DNA from: Platanthera guangdongensis
Lineage: Eukaryota; Streptophyta; Magnoliopsida; Asparagales; Orchidaceae
Length of the DNA stretch: 64,000 nt
Direction of reading: 5' to 3'
Assembly: GCA_039583875.1 (NCBI GenBank)
Contig: CM077158.1
Coordinates: 243,087,447-243,151,446, forward strand
The translations under genes and the position numbers were made by a program. The notes beneath the pieces are model-generated. The model made no database searches and was not told the origin of the DNA. It worked only from the letters and a program-made list of their open reading frames with translations. Of the stretch, positions 1-11,313 are shown piece by piece (the stretch's first letter is position 1; the number at the start of each line of letters is the position of its first letter).

Positions 1-430
1 TGAAAATCTTCTTTATTTGTGAGCTTTTCCTTACTAAATCATTTAAGTTTTCCCAAAATTGCACTTTAATAGCTTCACTTAATCCTACCTGTGACGTGTA
101 AGCTCTGATCACATTAGTAGTTTCATTTCATATGGCCAATTTAAGAGTTAAGATTCTATCACCTTTTCTACTTACCACAACAACTTCATCCCTCCAAGTA
201 ATATCCTTAATAATACACACTCCACAGTTTATTTTATTTTTTAATGTGTATCATAATTTAAAACCCGAATTATCTAAAAGTTTAGCTTTCTCACTCACCC
301 ACCTAGTCTCTTGCAGGCATAAAATATTTATTCTTCTCCTTATTATCGTATCCACTACTTCCATCGTTTTTCCCGTTAGCGTACCTATATTCCAACTACC
401 AAACCTAAGTCGATCATAATTCCTACGACA
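1..430 (-). pseudogene. RTE-type LINE, 5' end of endonuclease ORF (runs off the left edge)
   Basis: Read on the minus strand from about 430 down to 1, this encodes the N-terminal apurinic-endonuclease-like domain of a plant non-LTR retrotransposon. That enzyme nicks target DNA to prime reverse transcription. The start of the domain is clear: FGSWNIGTLTGKTMEV, then NILCLQETRWV, the conserved asparagine and glutamate motifs of the family, then NCGVCIIKDI and VVVVSRKGDR. Two in-frame TGA codons replace expected tryptophans (near 255 and 134), so the copy is dead. The ORF continues beyond the left edge, so reverse transcriptase is not seen. Assignment to the RTE/'craniofacial development protein 2-like' group is from recalled motif similarity. 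Confidence 0.85.
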
Positions 431-930
431 TACTTACTTAGGACGTCTAATATGTGAGGACTTTTGCCTATTTAACACTACACCCAAGTTATCTTTGAGG
501 TGCAGCGGTCTTTGCCAAGACGCCGCATTCGAACCATACGACGAGGACTCTTACATATTTAACACTACACCCAAGTTCTGGAGTTGCAGCTGTCCTTGTC
601 AAGACGCCGCATTTGGACCATGCGACGCGTTCTATAGGGGGAACAGCCTAGCTTTTGCAGAATTTCTCAAATGATCCATATTCATAAGGGTGACTAAATT
701 TTACGCCGGCCGTTTACCTAACACAATTCTCACCATTTTTCATCCGAGTTTGGGATTGTCATAGACTGGTTTATCAATCTCAAAATATAAGTCCAAAAAA
801 ACAAACAAATACATAGGAATATGAAAAATCTCGCCTAATACAGTGACGGCCTCCGATCATCAATCCGATGATCCAATAGTCATCAATCTCGTAAATCGCT
901 CAAATGAGATGCGATTGATCTCCATCAATA
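431..930 (-). mobile_element. Probable 5' untranslated region of the RTE LINE
   Basis: This stretch lies immediately upstream (minus strand) of the LINE endonuclease ORF. It contains a degenerate tandem duplication and a segment near 680-800 typical of plant RTE leaders. No ORF is seen. The outer limit is uncertain because I found no target-site duplication. Confidence 0.5.
463..630 (-). repeat. Two-copy degenerate tandem repeat in the LINE leader
   Basis: Units of about 80 bp, at roughly 463-545 and 550-630, share 'tatttaacactacacccaag', 'caagacgccgcatt' and 'ccatacgacg/ccatgcgacg'. The repeat lies in the LINE leader just before the endonuclease ORF. Tandem leader repeats are common where a LINE carries an internal promoter, but promoter function is an inference. 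Confidence 0.75.
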
Positions 931-1715
931 TGCACCCCAGTTTTATGATTGTATGGTCCATAAGAGCCTAGGTGGCTAGATATGTGAAGTTTCTATGTAT
1001 TGTGTAAAAAGTCTTTTGGAAGAATATGCACCTTAGCTTAATCATGTTCATTAAATTCCTTTTATCGTATCATTATAGTAATTTTTTGTAGCAAATTTAT
1101 AACTCTCATCATGAAAGCAATGCGCTGTTTTATATTTTTAAATAATTGATTAAGTATTCGTTGAGAAAAATAATCAGAGATGAAGCAAGTATGAATATGG
1201 AGATGAAGTTAGAAGGTATCTAAGGAATTACCTGTGGATCACGTCAAATGGCAGAAAGAATGAGCATTTGTGATAACCTGTTACTAGATTTCAAAGTTAT
1301 CTAAACAATAAATAACAATCTTCAAAATTTACTTCATCTGAAGAGAGATAGGTCTGTATTAGAGGCATAATATTTTGTTGAATTCTTGTATTTCAAAGGG
1401 CGCAAAGAATAAGTTTAATGTTTAAGCTTTCTTCATACCAGATATTACAGTTGACCTAGTCTGAGTTATAATTAGAAAACCCTTACTACAGGATCTTCGG
1501 CAGCCTTCTATACTTTAGTAATCATCAGTAGGTTTATACTTCAGTAAATACTACAAGATTCCTAATGTTCTATGAACATTTTAAGAACTTTATAATGAAA
1601 ATATGCATCCAAGGTTAATACTGTACTGTTTTGATGTTGTGTTTGTCTTATAATTTTTCATGAGGATGCAAGCTCTAGGCGCTGCTGCTTATTTTGTCTC
1701 TTACACCTGTTTCAG
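931..1715. other. Transportin intron sequence without recognisable gene
   Basis: AT-rich sequence between the LINE leader and the first exon in the window. It ends in a pyrimidine-rich tract and AG at 1714-1715, the acceptor for the 1716 exon. I see no ORF, element or RNA gene here. Confidence 0.6.
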
Positions 1716-1829
1716 CAAAGGCTATCAAATTCTAACCAGTTGGAGTGGAAGGAGAGGGAGGCTTCCGTTTTGGCCATTGGTGCTATAGCAGAGGGGTGTT
1801 TTAATGGCCTTTATCCTCTTCTACCTGAG
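1716..1829 (+). CDS. TRN1: Transportin-1 (karyopherin-beta2) internal exon a
   Basis: Transportin-1 is an importin-beta family receptor that carries proteins with PY-type nuclear localisation signals (for example hnRNP/SR-type RNA-binding proteins) into the nucleus and releases them on RanGTP. This 38-codon exon contains WKEREASVLAIGAIAEGC and NGLYPLLPE, a nearly invariant HEAT-repeat segment of the family. It is phase 0, has no stop, and is bounded by ttcag/CAA and GAG/gtac. The reading frame joins exactly to the 17370 exon, in the order seen in plant transportins. Upstream exons, including the acidic-loop region, are outside the window. The next intron is 15.5 kb of transposon-filled sequence. 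Gene symbol follows Arabidopsis TRANSPORTIN1. Confidence 0.93.
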
Positions 1830-2280
1830 GTACATTTCCGCACATTCTTGATTGATGCAATTGATTAGGCATTCAAGTACCGATAAAGCTTATTCCAGGT
1901 ATCACTGAACATGTCATAATCATCATCAAGAGCATGTCACACCAGTTGCTATATAAAGTGAAGTTACAAAGGAGTTTTTTTGCTGCTATCGGAAAGCACA
2001 TTCTGAAACTAAACGTTTCTAGTAAACTAAAGCACATCCTTTTGTAATTTCATATACCGATTTTTGGAAGGGTCTTAAAAACTTAGTTTAAGTGTATGCT
2101 ATATCAAGCTACATTATTAGGTAAAGTAGAAGAAGCAACATATTTAGGATTTGATCATGTAAGTTATCTATTACTATCTATAAGAGAGGCTACCTTTTTG
2201 GGTGTAATATTTAGGCTACCCATTTTACTCCTTTTTGTGCATCTTACATCTTTAAAGAAAAAAAAAGATAAAAATAATTA
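1830..2280. other. Intron 1, proximal part, no feature seen
   Basis: AT-rich intron sequence after the 1830 GT donor. A 61-codon ORF at 2096-2281 resembles nothing I recognise and has coding-unlike composition. I see no element boundary before about 2280. Confidence 0.5.
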
Positions 2281-2990
2281 GTGATGTGATTCTTTAAAGT
2301 CAAAGTAACCACCATTTTTCATTTATTTTTGATTTTGATGTTTCATAAATTTTGCTTTAAAAAGAGAGTGATGAGATGATGCGATGTAGCCGCCACATGC
2401 TATTATTATTTTATGTAAACCAGGGGGCATTATTGTACTTTGTATTTTCCTCACTCGCCTATATATGAGTGGTTGTATGCTTAGAGGGGTATCTTTTGGA
2501 GTCTTAGGTTTTGGATATCTTGGAGAGTGGAGTGTCAAGGAGGACCCAGCCTCCTGATGCTTGGCGAGAACTCGTTCTTAATTGTATCATTTATTGTTTA
2601 ATGTAATGCAATTTCCTTTTTCTCCATCAACTGGTCCGACGAACCTCGATTAGGGTTCCCTCAAACCCTAATACCACCGACTCGCCTCTTTCCAGACACT
2701 CGATTTGTTGCGGATTTTGATTAGGGATTTAGCTCGATTTGTTGCTCCTTCGATCGCCCGCATCGCCGACGCTCCGACCCGTGTCCATGTTTCGCACGCC
2801 TCGCGACGTCCCGTCTTGCTGTTCCGCACACCCCACGGCTTATCTGCGGCCTTGCTCATCAAATCCGCCGACAGCTCTAGTCTCTCCAGCGCCGCTGGTT
2901 TCTTCCAGCAGCGTTTCTGCCGCGTGCAACACCATCAACCGCCGCCATCTCCTTCCTGATACAACCTAGGGTTAGGGTTTCAAAAATTAA
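2281..2990 (+). mobile_element. Possible LTR plus leader of an unidentified LTR retrotransposon
   Basis: The segment is promoter-like: a TATA box in 'gcctatatatgag' near 2457, a downstream GT/T-rich polyadenylation-type stretch, and then 'ctggtccgacgaacc' near 2630, which could be a primer-binding site. A GC-rich leader with repeated 'gattaggg' and 'aaaccctaat' follows. No pol domain or paired LTR was found, so this could instead be a solo LTR or ordinary intron sequence. Confidence 0.3.
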
Positions 2991-3779
2991 GTGTTTTAAA
3001 GAAAAGTAATTTTCTCTTCTTTTATTTAAAATAAAAATTAGGAGATGAAAATAAATTAATTTTTAACTTTTGAAAACAGTGAGGGCTGAGCGGCCAAATC
3101 TATTTCACGTGCGCAAGATCAAGCTCGTCGCGGGGGACTTTAAGAACGTTGAGTTCGCTCGAGCGGATCTCTCACGGTTCTAAGTGTCAAACTCTCCATG
3201 GGATCACACGACCACAAACAAAATTTTAAACAATAATTTATGAATAGACGTTATTATAATAGTGCGAACGCAATGGCAAGCCCAAATTTATTTAAGTGAA
3301 ATGCATAAAGGATTACTAATGCAAGGGAGTGAACGAAATACCCAAGTATAGTAGGAAGACGAGTGATTCGATCCAGATCTGTCGCACAAGAGGGAGAAAG
3401 TCGGCCGGTTCAACTAGTGTTTTGAATCCCGCAGCCGGATGTAGGCGTGAGGTCGACGACACAACGGTTCGTCCAGGCCGTCAGAATAAAGCTCTGAAGT
3501 CGACGACAGCCTAACAACGGATTTTCGGTAGAGCGGACGACGAGACAGTCGCCGACAGGAGCGGAGGTTGCGACTGCTACTTTTAGAGACAAGCTTGGCG
3601 GGCTTCCTTCTCTTGCCGCGGACGACGGTGGATCAGTAGGGAAGGATACGGGAGGTGTAGTCGACAAGTAGCACGAACGATTTTCCGTTCCCGCTTTGTC
3701 CGATTTTGATTTCTCTTCTTCTTCACGGGGATGAGATTTATTGGGGAGGGCCTGATTTGGTCTTGAAGCCTTGCCATAG
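2991..3779. other. Unresolved repeat-like sequence between two element fragments
   Basis: Long open frames on both strands (for example 3410-3934 minus) overlap one another and match no family I know. The A-rich left part (3200-3340) followed by GC-rich sequence is typical of antisense gypsy LTRs in this window. I see neither TG..CA ends nor a target-site duplication. Confidence 0.35.
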
Positions 3780-4645
3780 TCGGCTCTCTCGATCCATCCT
3801 AGCAGATCTCCAATTTTGTACTTAGGAATTCCCATCCTTGTTAGCCAGGGTTGCAATGGGGGGCAGTGTTGTTGCGGTGCCCGCATTTTTGGATTATCTG
3901 GAAACTCTCCACCCCTGATTACACATTCCATCATTCTCCCCTGACCTTCCTCTGCCCTGTATGATAGGCCCCCTGCCCCAGTAGTTCTTTGCTTAAACTT
4001 CTCTATGCAAATTTCGTCCCCCGTACTGATTTATTGGCGCTTAAGGATGCTCCCCTTCCCATCTGTGCGGAGCTCGTGCGCCCCCACGCCCTCCCAGACC
4101 ACCTCCCCTACCAGTATCCGCCAGGCCTTGACTCCTTTCCTCCTCCCGCCAAGCGACTTGTAGCTGCCGTTGCTGGCGATTGCCTCCCAGGTCTCTGGTA
4201 AAGCCGCCAACCCCTTAGATCCTTCTCTTGGACCCCAGTTGCCCCTCTGCCGCCGCCATTGCACTTGCAGCCCTGGGTCGACTGCCCCCTTTGAGCTGCT
4301 TGAATCGTCGACCCCGTCATCAGGCCCTTCGATTGCGTTCCTTCCACTCTTCTCCACTTGGCTAGGGGTTCGTCAGTGCCACTGAGGTTGATGACGCCTT
4401 CTGTTGCCACCGCTTTGCCGCGATCTGCCGTCCTCTCCACACTACTCAACTGTTCCCCCAATGCCTTTGTCGCTTCCAGGATCGCAACGCGCGATCGTTC
4501 TTCTCCTTCGCTGATCCTCTGCGCCAGTTCTTGCTTCATTTCCTCCACTTGATCACATATTCCTTGCTGCGCTTCCTCCAGTGTCGTCAGCCGAGTCCCG
4601 TGTGTGGCCATGGTCCGAGGGTCGGCTGCTCTGATACCAAATGAT
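3780..4645 (-). pseudogene. Gypsy element D: primer-binding site and N-terminal gag remnant
   Basis: On the minus strand a primer-binding-like sequence complementary to initiator tRNA-Met lies at about 4630-4642 (plus strand 'ctctgataccaa'). It is followed by an ATG at 4611. The protein begins MATHGTRLTTLEEAQQ and is a charged coiled coil (EEMKQELAQRISEGEERSR), the usual start of plant Ty3/gypsy gag. After a frame change, RMGIPKYKIGDLLGWIERAD near 3845-3780 matches the gag motif 'hydrophobic-P-x-F-x-G-D-D-P-x-G-W-I'. The sequence then breaks off and no pol follows. Gag forms the particle shell that packages element RNA. Family call from recalled motifs. Confidence 0.72.
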
Positions 4646-5600
4646 AACTACAACTGCAGTTCTAAGAGGATTATCCGAGAGAGTTCTCTTCGATGCCCCC
4701 AAGGGTTGCAGCCGCAACCCCCATATACCCATCCGCCTGAACCGGCTTGGCCCGACCCAACAATGTTTACGAGGAGGGAGAGACTTAACCTGTTGGTTCG
4801 GTCTCTTTGTCCTTTGGTCCGTTTCGATGATAAACCAGTCCAAACTGGATCCGTCTCATATGAGTATGTATCATTGTTGTGGATGTCATCTGATATGACT
4901 AACATATTGTTTGACATTTGTTTTTGGAGGAGAATGCTATGACACTGTTTTGATTAGGGGAAAAACAATTTTTGAATATATCGGCTGATATATTAACTTT
5001 TACATGTTATATTGGCTGATACGAGATGTGGAAATATGGACCAATATATTTCTATCTTATGTCATTTATAAAACAAGCGTAAGCATAAATTTACCCATAT
5101 GAACTGGCTTTCTCATTTTCCTCTTCTCGTTCTTTCCTTGTGTTCTTCGACGTAAACCTCCTGGCGATGATTTCTCCTCTTCTCCTATGTGCAAATTCTA
5201 TTCTTTCTATCTTTGCTCTTCATTGAAGATTTTATTTCTTAGTTCTCATTAAGTCGTTGAAAAAATGATGTTTCCCCCAATCTCGTTGAACTTTCAACAG
5301 TTCCAGGGCATTTAGCCTATAATTGTCGGGTTCTTCTAGGTTTCAATGATTTTATTTCTTACTGATTTTTTGATTCTCTTCTCCGTGGCATTGGGCATTG
5401 TTGCGAAGTTGGGCGTGATGCCCCCCCTGCTCGAAGGATTGCCGTTGCAGGTCCATTGATCGACTGCTACTCACGAGCTGGAAACCGCTCCCCCACTCCA
5501 TCAAGCATACAATCGGCATAACTCCTCCGGTTTCTCGGAAGGGGACTCACCCTCTATGAAATTTCTCCCCCATACGCCCTAACACACGATCTCAATTGGG
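4646..5600. other. Probable LTR material of gypsy D and of gypsy A, boundaries unresolved
   Basis: The sequence lies between the minus-strand primer-binding site of element D and the plus-strand primer-binding site of element A, which is where both 5' LTRs should be. I could not place TG..CA termini. No ORF here looks coding. 'atatatcggctgatatat' at 4978 is a short imperfect palindrome. Confidence 0.35.
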
Positions 5601-5605
5601 AGCCC

Positions 5606-5717
5606 ACAACAACTTGGTATTAAAGCCAAACCTCGCCGATGACGACGCCAAAAATCTCCCCTCCACTGCAACCACCTGGCCGCACCTTGCTTGTGTTGAG
5701 CCCCACCACAGTCCACG
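5606..5717 (+). mobile_element. Gypsy element A: primer-binding site and leader, left of a nested LTR
   Basis: 'tggtattaaagcc' at 5615-5627 follows a 'cacaaca' LTR-like end and resembles the initiator-Met primer-binding site of plant gypsy elements. The leader is cut at 5717 by the insertion at 5718-7891 and resumes at 7892, as shown by the 5-bp duplication. Confidence 0.6.
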
Positions 5718-7891
5718 TGTAACACTCCTTCCCAGTATTTCAGAAATCAGTCGTCCGGTCGGGTCAGCGATATAAAGAAAACTAGAAAACAGTATTAAAA
5801 CTAGCAGCAGCAGGTAATAAGAGTCTATACTAAACATATTTAAGACTTACAGCGGAAGTAAAAGAAATAAACTAAGGGTAACCACATACCTGATAATTGG
5901 ATTTACAGAGCCACTAAACAAGAATGGAATTTTAATAACTGAAAATCTGAACTATCTTGATAAGTCTGATACAAGATATACAAAATATTAATGAGTTACA
6001 TTGTCCACAACTACAAGTACATGCTGAAATGGAGTAAACTGAATGGTAAAAGTACTACAAACTGACACCACCATGACGCTCATCCTAGACGTAGTTTCCC
6101 ACCTGGGTCACCTGAAAAACATTGCCCACGAAGGGTCAGAGTAAAGAAAAACAATTCCCCTTAGTGACACTAAAATAGATTTACATATGAATGCATGCAT
6201 GTCTTTAAAACTAATTTCGTGCACTGAAAATATTTTATGATATATGATATGCATGCTTTTTCTATACTTCCTGATGAACACACTATAATTCTATATTCAT
6301 GACTTTCCGTTCATTTACCCAAGTCCTGACGTTCACTAACTAGTATACTGTCTCACGTCAAGCCTGTACTTGAGTTTTAAGTGGCTTCTAGCCTACACGT
6401 TTACTGGAAAGGCTCTAGGCAGAGTAGCTCCTAACGCGCAAAATCTGAAACTGACGACCCGAGACCATCTGACGAACTCAATTGTTCTAGTGCTACGCGG
6501 ACACGGTCTCGAATCTACTAACTGTCTCAAAGGGGAGTCAACTCCCAAGACTGTAACTCATAGGATGCCATATGCCCTATGAGGATGGTAGTACGCCTCT
6601 ACCAAGCACGAAAAGACTGGTGTGCTACTGACCTTTTTGGTCTGACGCTACTCTGCATGGGATATCTTTTCTGGTGTACTACTAGCGACCCTTGACTTTC
6701 TCGTAGTCGACTTGGGGGGATCTTCGAACCCTTGATTGGACAACCTCCAAACTTACGTACACGTGTGAAGTTTCGTACTTAACTAACTCTTCATGGCTTT
6801 ACTAACGTGGTTATGGAACAAAGCGTTATCATACGCGTTTCCACAATTATTTTCCTACTGTCACACTTCTCTATGCATGCTTATGATGTTTGTACGAAAC
6901 CTACTCATGCGTATAAAATATAATTACTTAATATGTCTAACTAAAAGAAATTAGGATTTCCTTACCGAGGTGCTGCGACGCTCGTATACTCGGCGCGGCG
7001 ACATTTTCTCTTCCAAAAGTTATCCTACTGTTGGGGACCTTCAAAAAGCTGCCCCGACCCCGCCAAAGTACTGCAATTTCAAAGCAGTCCTAATTATCGC
7101 ATTTTCCCCTTAGGGTTAACCTTTTGAAAAAAATTCCAAAATGCTAGAGTCGTCCAAATTAACGGCTAACATCGCGTATTACCTTCACGTGGGAGGGATT
7201 GAAGCTTCCGATGCGCCCAACTCGCGGTGAAAACCGTGCTCCAAAACCTAATTAGGGCACAAGGATGAAAAACCTAGGTTATAATAACTCCAAAATCGAA
7301 GGATTTACGTGAGGAAATGGAGAAAATGAAGAAATAAACTCACCGAAAACGAACGATTCCAAGTTCCACCGGTTAGGGTTGAATCCGGCACTTCCACGGC
7401 CAAGGAAGGAAAAGGAATGTCCACCGGTGCCAGCAGAGGAGGGAGGAGAAGTCAGAGATGGAATCTGGAGGGGAATCAGCCGGCGGAGAGGCCCGCGGGA
7501 TGCGTCGGCCTGGCGTCGGCGCTGCGTGCGTGAGACAGAGCGGAAAGGGAAATGTCCGGCTGCTGCGGTTTGTCTAAAGCCTGTGAGAAATGGGTTTTGC
7601 GGGATTTAATACACGGCTAAAGCGGTTTTGATAACCGTATGAATAGAGGGGTAATTGAAACCGGCTATTGGCACCCCAAAATAAAATTTCTCACAAAATA
7701 ACCTCATTCTCACTGCGCGCCACTAAAAGAACGCGTCACGCACTATAATTAACGCACTTAACGAACTAACGGTCGCTATCAGAAGGAAAAGTAACATTAT
7801 ACCTTGCCAACGCGCCGCCTCGATCAACATTCGTCGCGACTTTCCCCTACAATTTTAAATAAATTTTCGCGTCAAAATTTCGGATGTTACA
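5718..7891. mobile_element. Solo LTR candidate G1 (gypsy-type), perfect 5-bp TSD
   Basis: The element begins TGTAACACTCC and ends GGATGTTACA, the near-palindromic ends typical of large plant Ty3/gypsy LTRs. It is flanked by an exact target-site duplication, ccacg at 5713-5717 and 7892-7896. It is 2174 bp and contains no gag or pol. Removing it with one ccacg restores the leader-to-gag continuity of gypsy element A. No second LTR or internal region is visible, so it is either a solo LTR or a non-autonomous element. The same end structure is seen at 20327-22949 and 61534-63524. Confidence 0.75.
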
Positions 7892-9625
7892 CCACGAGCA
7901 CCCGACTGCGATGAACAACTCCCTCGTCCATGCCCCTTCTGCGCATGCTCATTGGCTCACTGCGCCGGTTCCGCCTTTGATTCCAGCCTCCGACCCTTCC
8001 TCATCCGACCCTGCATCCAACCGTGCCCATGGAATAGGGAGGCCTCATATTGACCCAGGCCATGGAGATGTTCCTGGCCATGATGGCCGCCACCAACGTG
8101 AAGATGGATGGCCTCAACTCCTGGTTCAACTCCATACAACCACCACATCGAGTTGCGTCCGACTCATTCCTTGACGTACTGCCCTTCCACCACCGTTAAG
8201 AACCGCCCAACCTAAAGACGGAGGGGGTGGCGTCTCACGCTTTACCAAAATGAATTTTCCCATTTTTGAAGTCCGTGAAAACTCCCTTGCATGGCACACC
8301 CGCTGCAAGCTCTTTTTTGCCAACCAACGGACTCCTTTGGAGGAATATCTTGACATCACCTCTTTTCACCTAATGGGCCTGCACAACCATGATTCACTCA
8401 ACTTCAACGAGACTCCTGCATGCTCCGATTCAACCCTCCGATGTGCAATAACCCTCTCAGAGTCCTTAGCTTTCTCAAGCAGTTGGGACCCGTCAATGAG
8501 TATTTGGAGCGGCTCCATGTGTTATTAGCTCATTCTCCCGTGAGCCCCGCGCAACAGGTCTCTATCTTCACGACGGGTATTCATGAGTGCCTGAGTCTTG
8601 ACGTGGAATTCCAACACCTCCAGATCTCACCATTGCCATCAGTTTCTCACGTGAGGGAAGTGCTTATTCATGGGACAACCACCACGTCAGTCCCGAGAAA
8701 GTAACACCATCTGCCCGCCAACACCTCCCAGTTCTACCAAGGCGACAGATCCCAATCACCCCCGTTTTTGCCGACGACTCTCTCTTCGAGATGGCTGAAC
8801 GCCATTCCAAGGGCCTCTGCTTCAATTGCAATGTCAATATGGATAGGGGCATCGATGCAAGCTTCTTTTTTAGGTGGAAATTGACAACCCCTTTGATGAA
8901 GACGAGGAAGAGGACACATGGGATCCAAAGATCTCCATGCATGTCATTTGATACCCACATGAAGACCATACGATTCAAATGTTTGTCACACTTGGGGGGC
9001 AATCCTTACCCGTGTTTATGAATTTAGGGAGCACTCATAACTTCATCAGTCAGACCACCACACAACTACTGCATCTCACCATGAAATTTCACTCTCCTTG
9101 AACGTGTATGTGGCCAATGAAAACCATATGGCGTGACCGTGCATCTATCTCCGGGTCCCTATTGTGGTGGATCACCACTCCCAGGTTGACCTAGTAGTTG
9201 ATCTCAGGGGTTTGAGATGGTGTTGGGTGTCCGATCACTGCAACCAAACACTCTTACCATCATGTGCTGACATGTACACCAGTTTTTCTGAAGGGGCTCA
9301 CCCAGACCTCCGCTAGCTTCTATAAGAGACGACACATTTATGCCACTAGATGAGTTTCCCACAATATGCAGCCAGGACCATCGCATGTCTCGTGCCAGGA
9401 ATGATGCCCGTGGTGATACACCTATACCACTACCCCTTCCTTCATAAGGATGAAGTTGAATGGTAGTGCAGTGCTATGCTCTAACATGGGATCTTTCCCT
9501 GCAGTGTATCTCCTTTCTCCTTGCTTGTCCTCTTGGTACACAAAAAGGATGACACATGATGCTTCTGTGGATTACAAGAATGAAGGACAACTTCCCTGTT
9601 TTAGTGGTGGAGGAACTTGAAGTGC
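7892..9625 (+). pseudogene. Gypsy element A: gag, protease and start of reverse transcriptase
   Basis: Order on the plus strand: gag N-terminus near 8060; gag core MNFPIFEVRENSLAWHTRC at 8250; gag C-part with LKQLGPVNEYLERLH at 8477-8520 and QQVSIFTTGIHECL near 8550; a CCHC-like KGLCFNC at 8808; aspartic protease with THNFIS near 9033 (the catalytic DSG-type position reads LGS, probably inactive); and reverse-transcriptase start with FLHKDEVEW near 9440 and VEEL near 9620. Many stops and frameshifts are present. It is truncated at about 9620, where it abuts antisense element B. A normal element would continue for about 3 kb with RNase H and integrase. Confidence 0.8.
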
Positions 9626-11107
9626 CCTTAGGGTTGTATGGAAGATTGGCTTCCTCATATCCTCCTTATGCATATAAATCTGATGGTAATCGGATCGATG
9701 ACACTTTGAAAATAGCCAGAATTTGTGTACTTCGTCCAAGAGTTCTTTCACCGTGGCTATAATAAATTTATCCTTGATGGTTTTGGAGTTTAACTCACTA
9801 TATACAACGCAGAATCACCTCGAGTCATCTCGCTTCCCACCAAAAGCATTGGATAAGAGAAAGGTGACTAACTGATACAAATGTTCCTTTGTTGCAAAAT
9901 GTCGTTGCACTGCCATTTGATCTCATCCTTTTGCAAGAAGTGATAACGATAGGGACAAACCACCATCAGACTCGTGTCTGACAAGAGAAGAGGTGCGGTG
10001 GTCCCGTGGGGGAAGGACATTCCCAATATGTTGGAGTGTTCAATGAGTAATTTGTTTAAATTATCAGTCGAGGAAACTCTGGTCTGTATGAACACTCACA
10101 AAGATTGATTTTCCTCTCCTCCACTTGCCATCAAACCTAATGAGAATTTAACCCAATTATCGTCATTAGTGTAGTGAAGTACTAAACTATAGGCCCCAAT
10201 GTTTACTTTCAATGAACCCCTAAAACCACGCCAAATCCTTCCAATGGAACACCATATATGTCGGGGATGAATGCTCCCTGTTCACGTCCATTCTTATCGT
10301 CTCACAAATCCCTATATTTGCTGGTCATTTTCCATTTTCTACCATATCACATCCCTTCCATTGGCTGAACCTGCAATTGAAGAGTGCGTGCCACTGCATC
10401 CCCTACAATGTTGTGTTTGCTGATTGAATCAATTAGATCCAAAATGGAGCTAAGTTCTATTCAGGATCACAACTGCATTTTGGGGACTTCAAATTCTTTT
10501 AAGTGCTGTCAGGAGATTCTAGATTCTACCAAATCAATATCTCTTCGGTGTCGTCCTTATCGTCCATCTCTAACAAGATTTGTTTTTTTGCAATGATGCC
10601 TTGGCTTGTAGGTCTCGTTATAATTGAAGCAAAGCCTCTTCGAATGCATCTCGACCATCTTTGCACATGAGGGACTCCAGATGAATGTGGGAGAGTTGTT
10701 TTTAGTAGGAACATCTCCATTTGTGGAGGGAGGTCTTCTATCGGGGTTTGCAGCTGCCAGTTATGTGGCCACACCTGTTATTCTTCTCCAGCATAGTCAA
10801 TTTGGAGATGATAATCATAAAGCCTCGCTAGACTCATGGCAGAAATGAGATCGTGGGGGGGGGGGGTGACTGGTGAGCATGGGCAGTGGGGTTCGTACTC
10901 AATGTCTAAATGCAGGTGCTCTTACAATCAGACAATACAGATGACGGCCTGCTGCCTTGGCAAAATCATAGTCGCCCATGTCAACAATATTTGAAACTTT
11001 GCCAAATACTCGTTAATCAGACCGGTCTACTTTAAGGAGGGTAACTCTCTCAAACGGTTAATTTTTAATTAGTGGCCCAAACCACCTATTATAAAATAGT
11101 TTCTATC
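9605..11107 (-). pseudogene. Gypsy element B: gag, protease and reverse transcriptase remnant
   Basis: Reading leftward on the minus strand: gag with TGLISEYLAKFQ near 11010 and AAMSLARLY-like sequence near 10830; a damaged zinc knuckle near 10650 (CFNY in place of CFNC); an acidic KKQILLEMDDKDDTEE; a protease-like LIDSISKHN near 10430; and reverse transcriptase with YRYHFLQKDEIKWQCND near 9925 and TIKDKFIIATVKELLDEV near 9770-9720, then SDYHQIYMHKEDMRK and GHFKFL near 9615. It ends there, joined tail-to-tail to element A. Its gag N-terminus and primer-binding site continue at 16332-16557, on the far side of copia E1. Confidence 0.8.
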
Positions 11108-11301
11108 TGCTAGAGAATATTAGAGAAAAAGATGTAAAAGCTTATTAGTGTGGCCCATTTAGAAGCTCACTAGCCTCTCTTGTTTAGTCCCACATCCTTT
11201 GCATAGGATTCTTTCTCTCTCTTCTCTCCTATATATTTGCACTCATACTTGTATTTTTGAATTCAAGAAGTATATACAAAGTTTGCACCATTTTCTCTAC
11301 A
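11108..11301 (+). repeat. E1 5' LTR and adjacent primer-binding site
   Basis: Begins TGCTAGAGAATATTAG (normally TGTTAG) and ends TTTTCTCTACA. It contains 'tagtcccacatc', a TATA box 'ctatatattt' and a pyrimidine-rich tract shared with E2, E5 and E6. The following 'tggtaccagagc' (11302-11313) is the initiator tRNA-Met primer-binding site with one change. Confidence 0.92.
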
Positions 11302-11313
11302 TGGTACCAGAGC

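Noticed and set aside
132..419. 95-codon plus-strand ORF at the left edge
   Set aside because: It is the antisense of the LINE endonuclease frame, which has clear family motifs.
3410..3934. 174-codon minus-strand ORF as a possible gene
   Set aside because: Only its first part (near 3845-3780) matches gypsy gag; the rest matches nothing and overlaps other frames of similar length.
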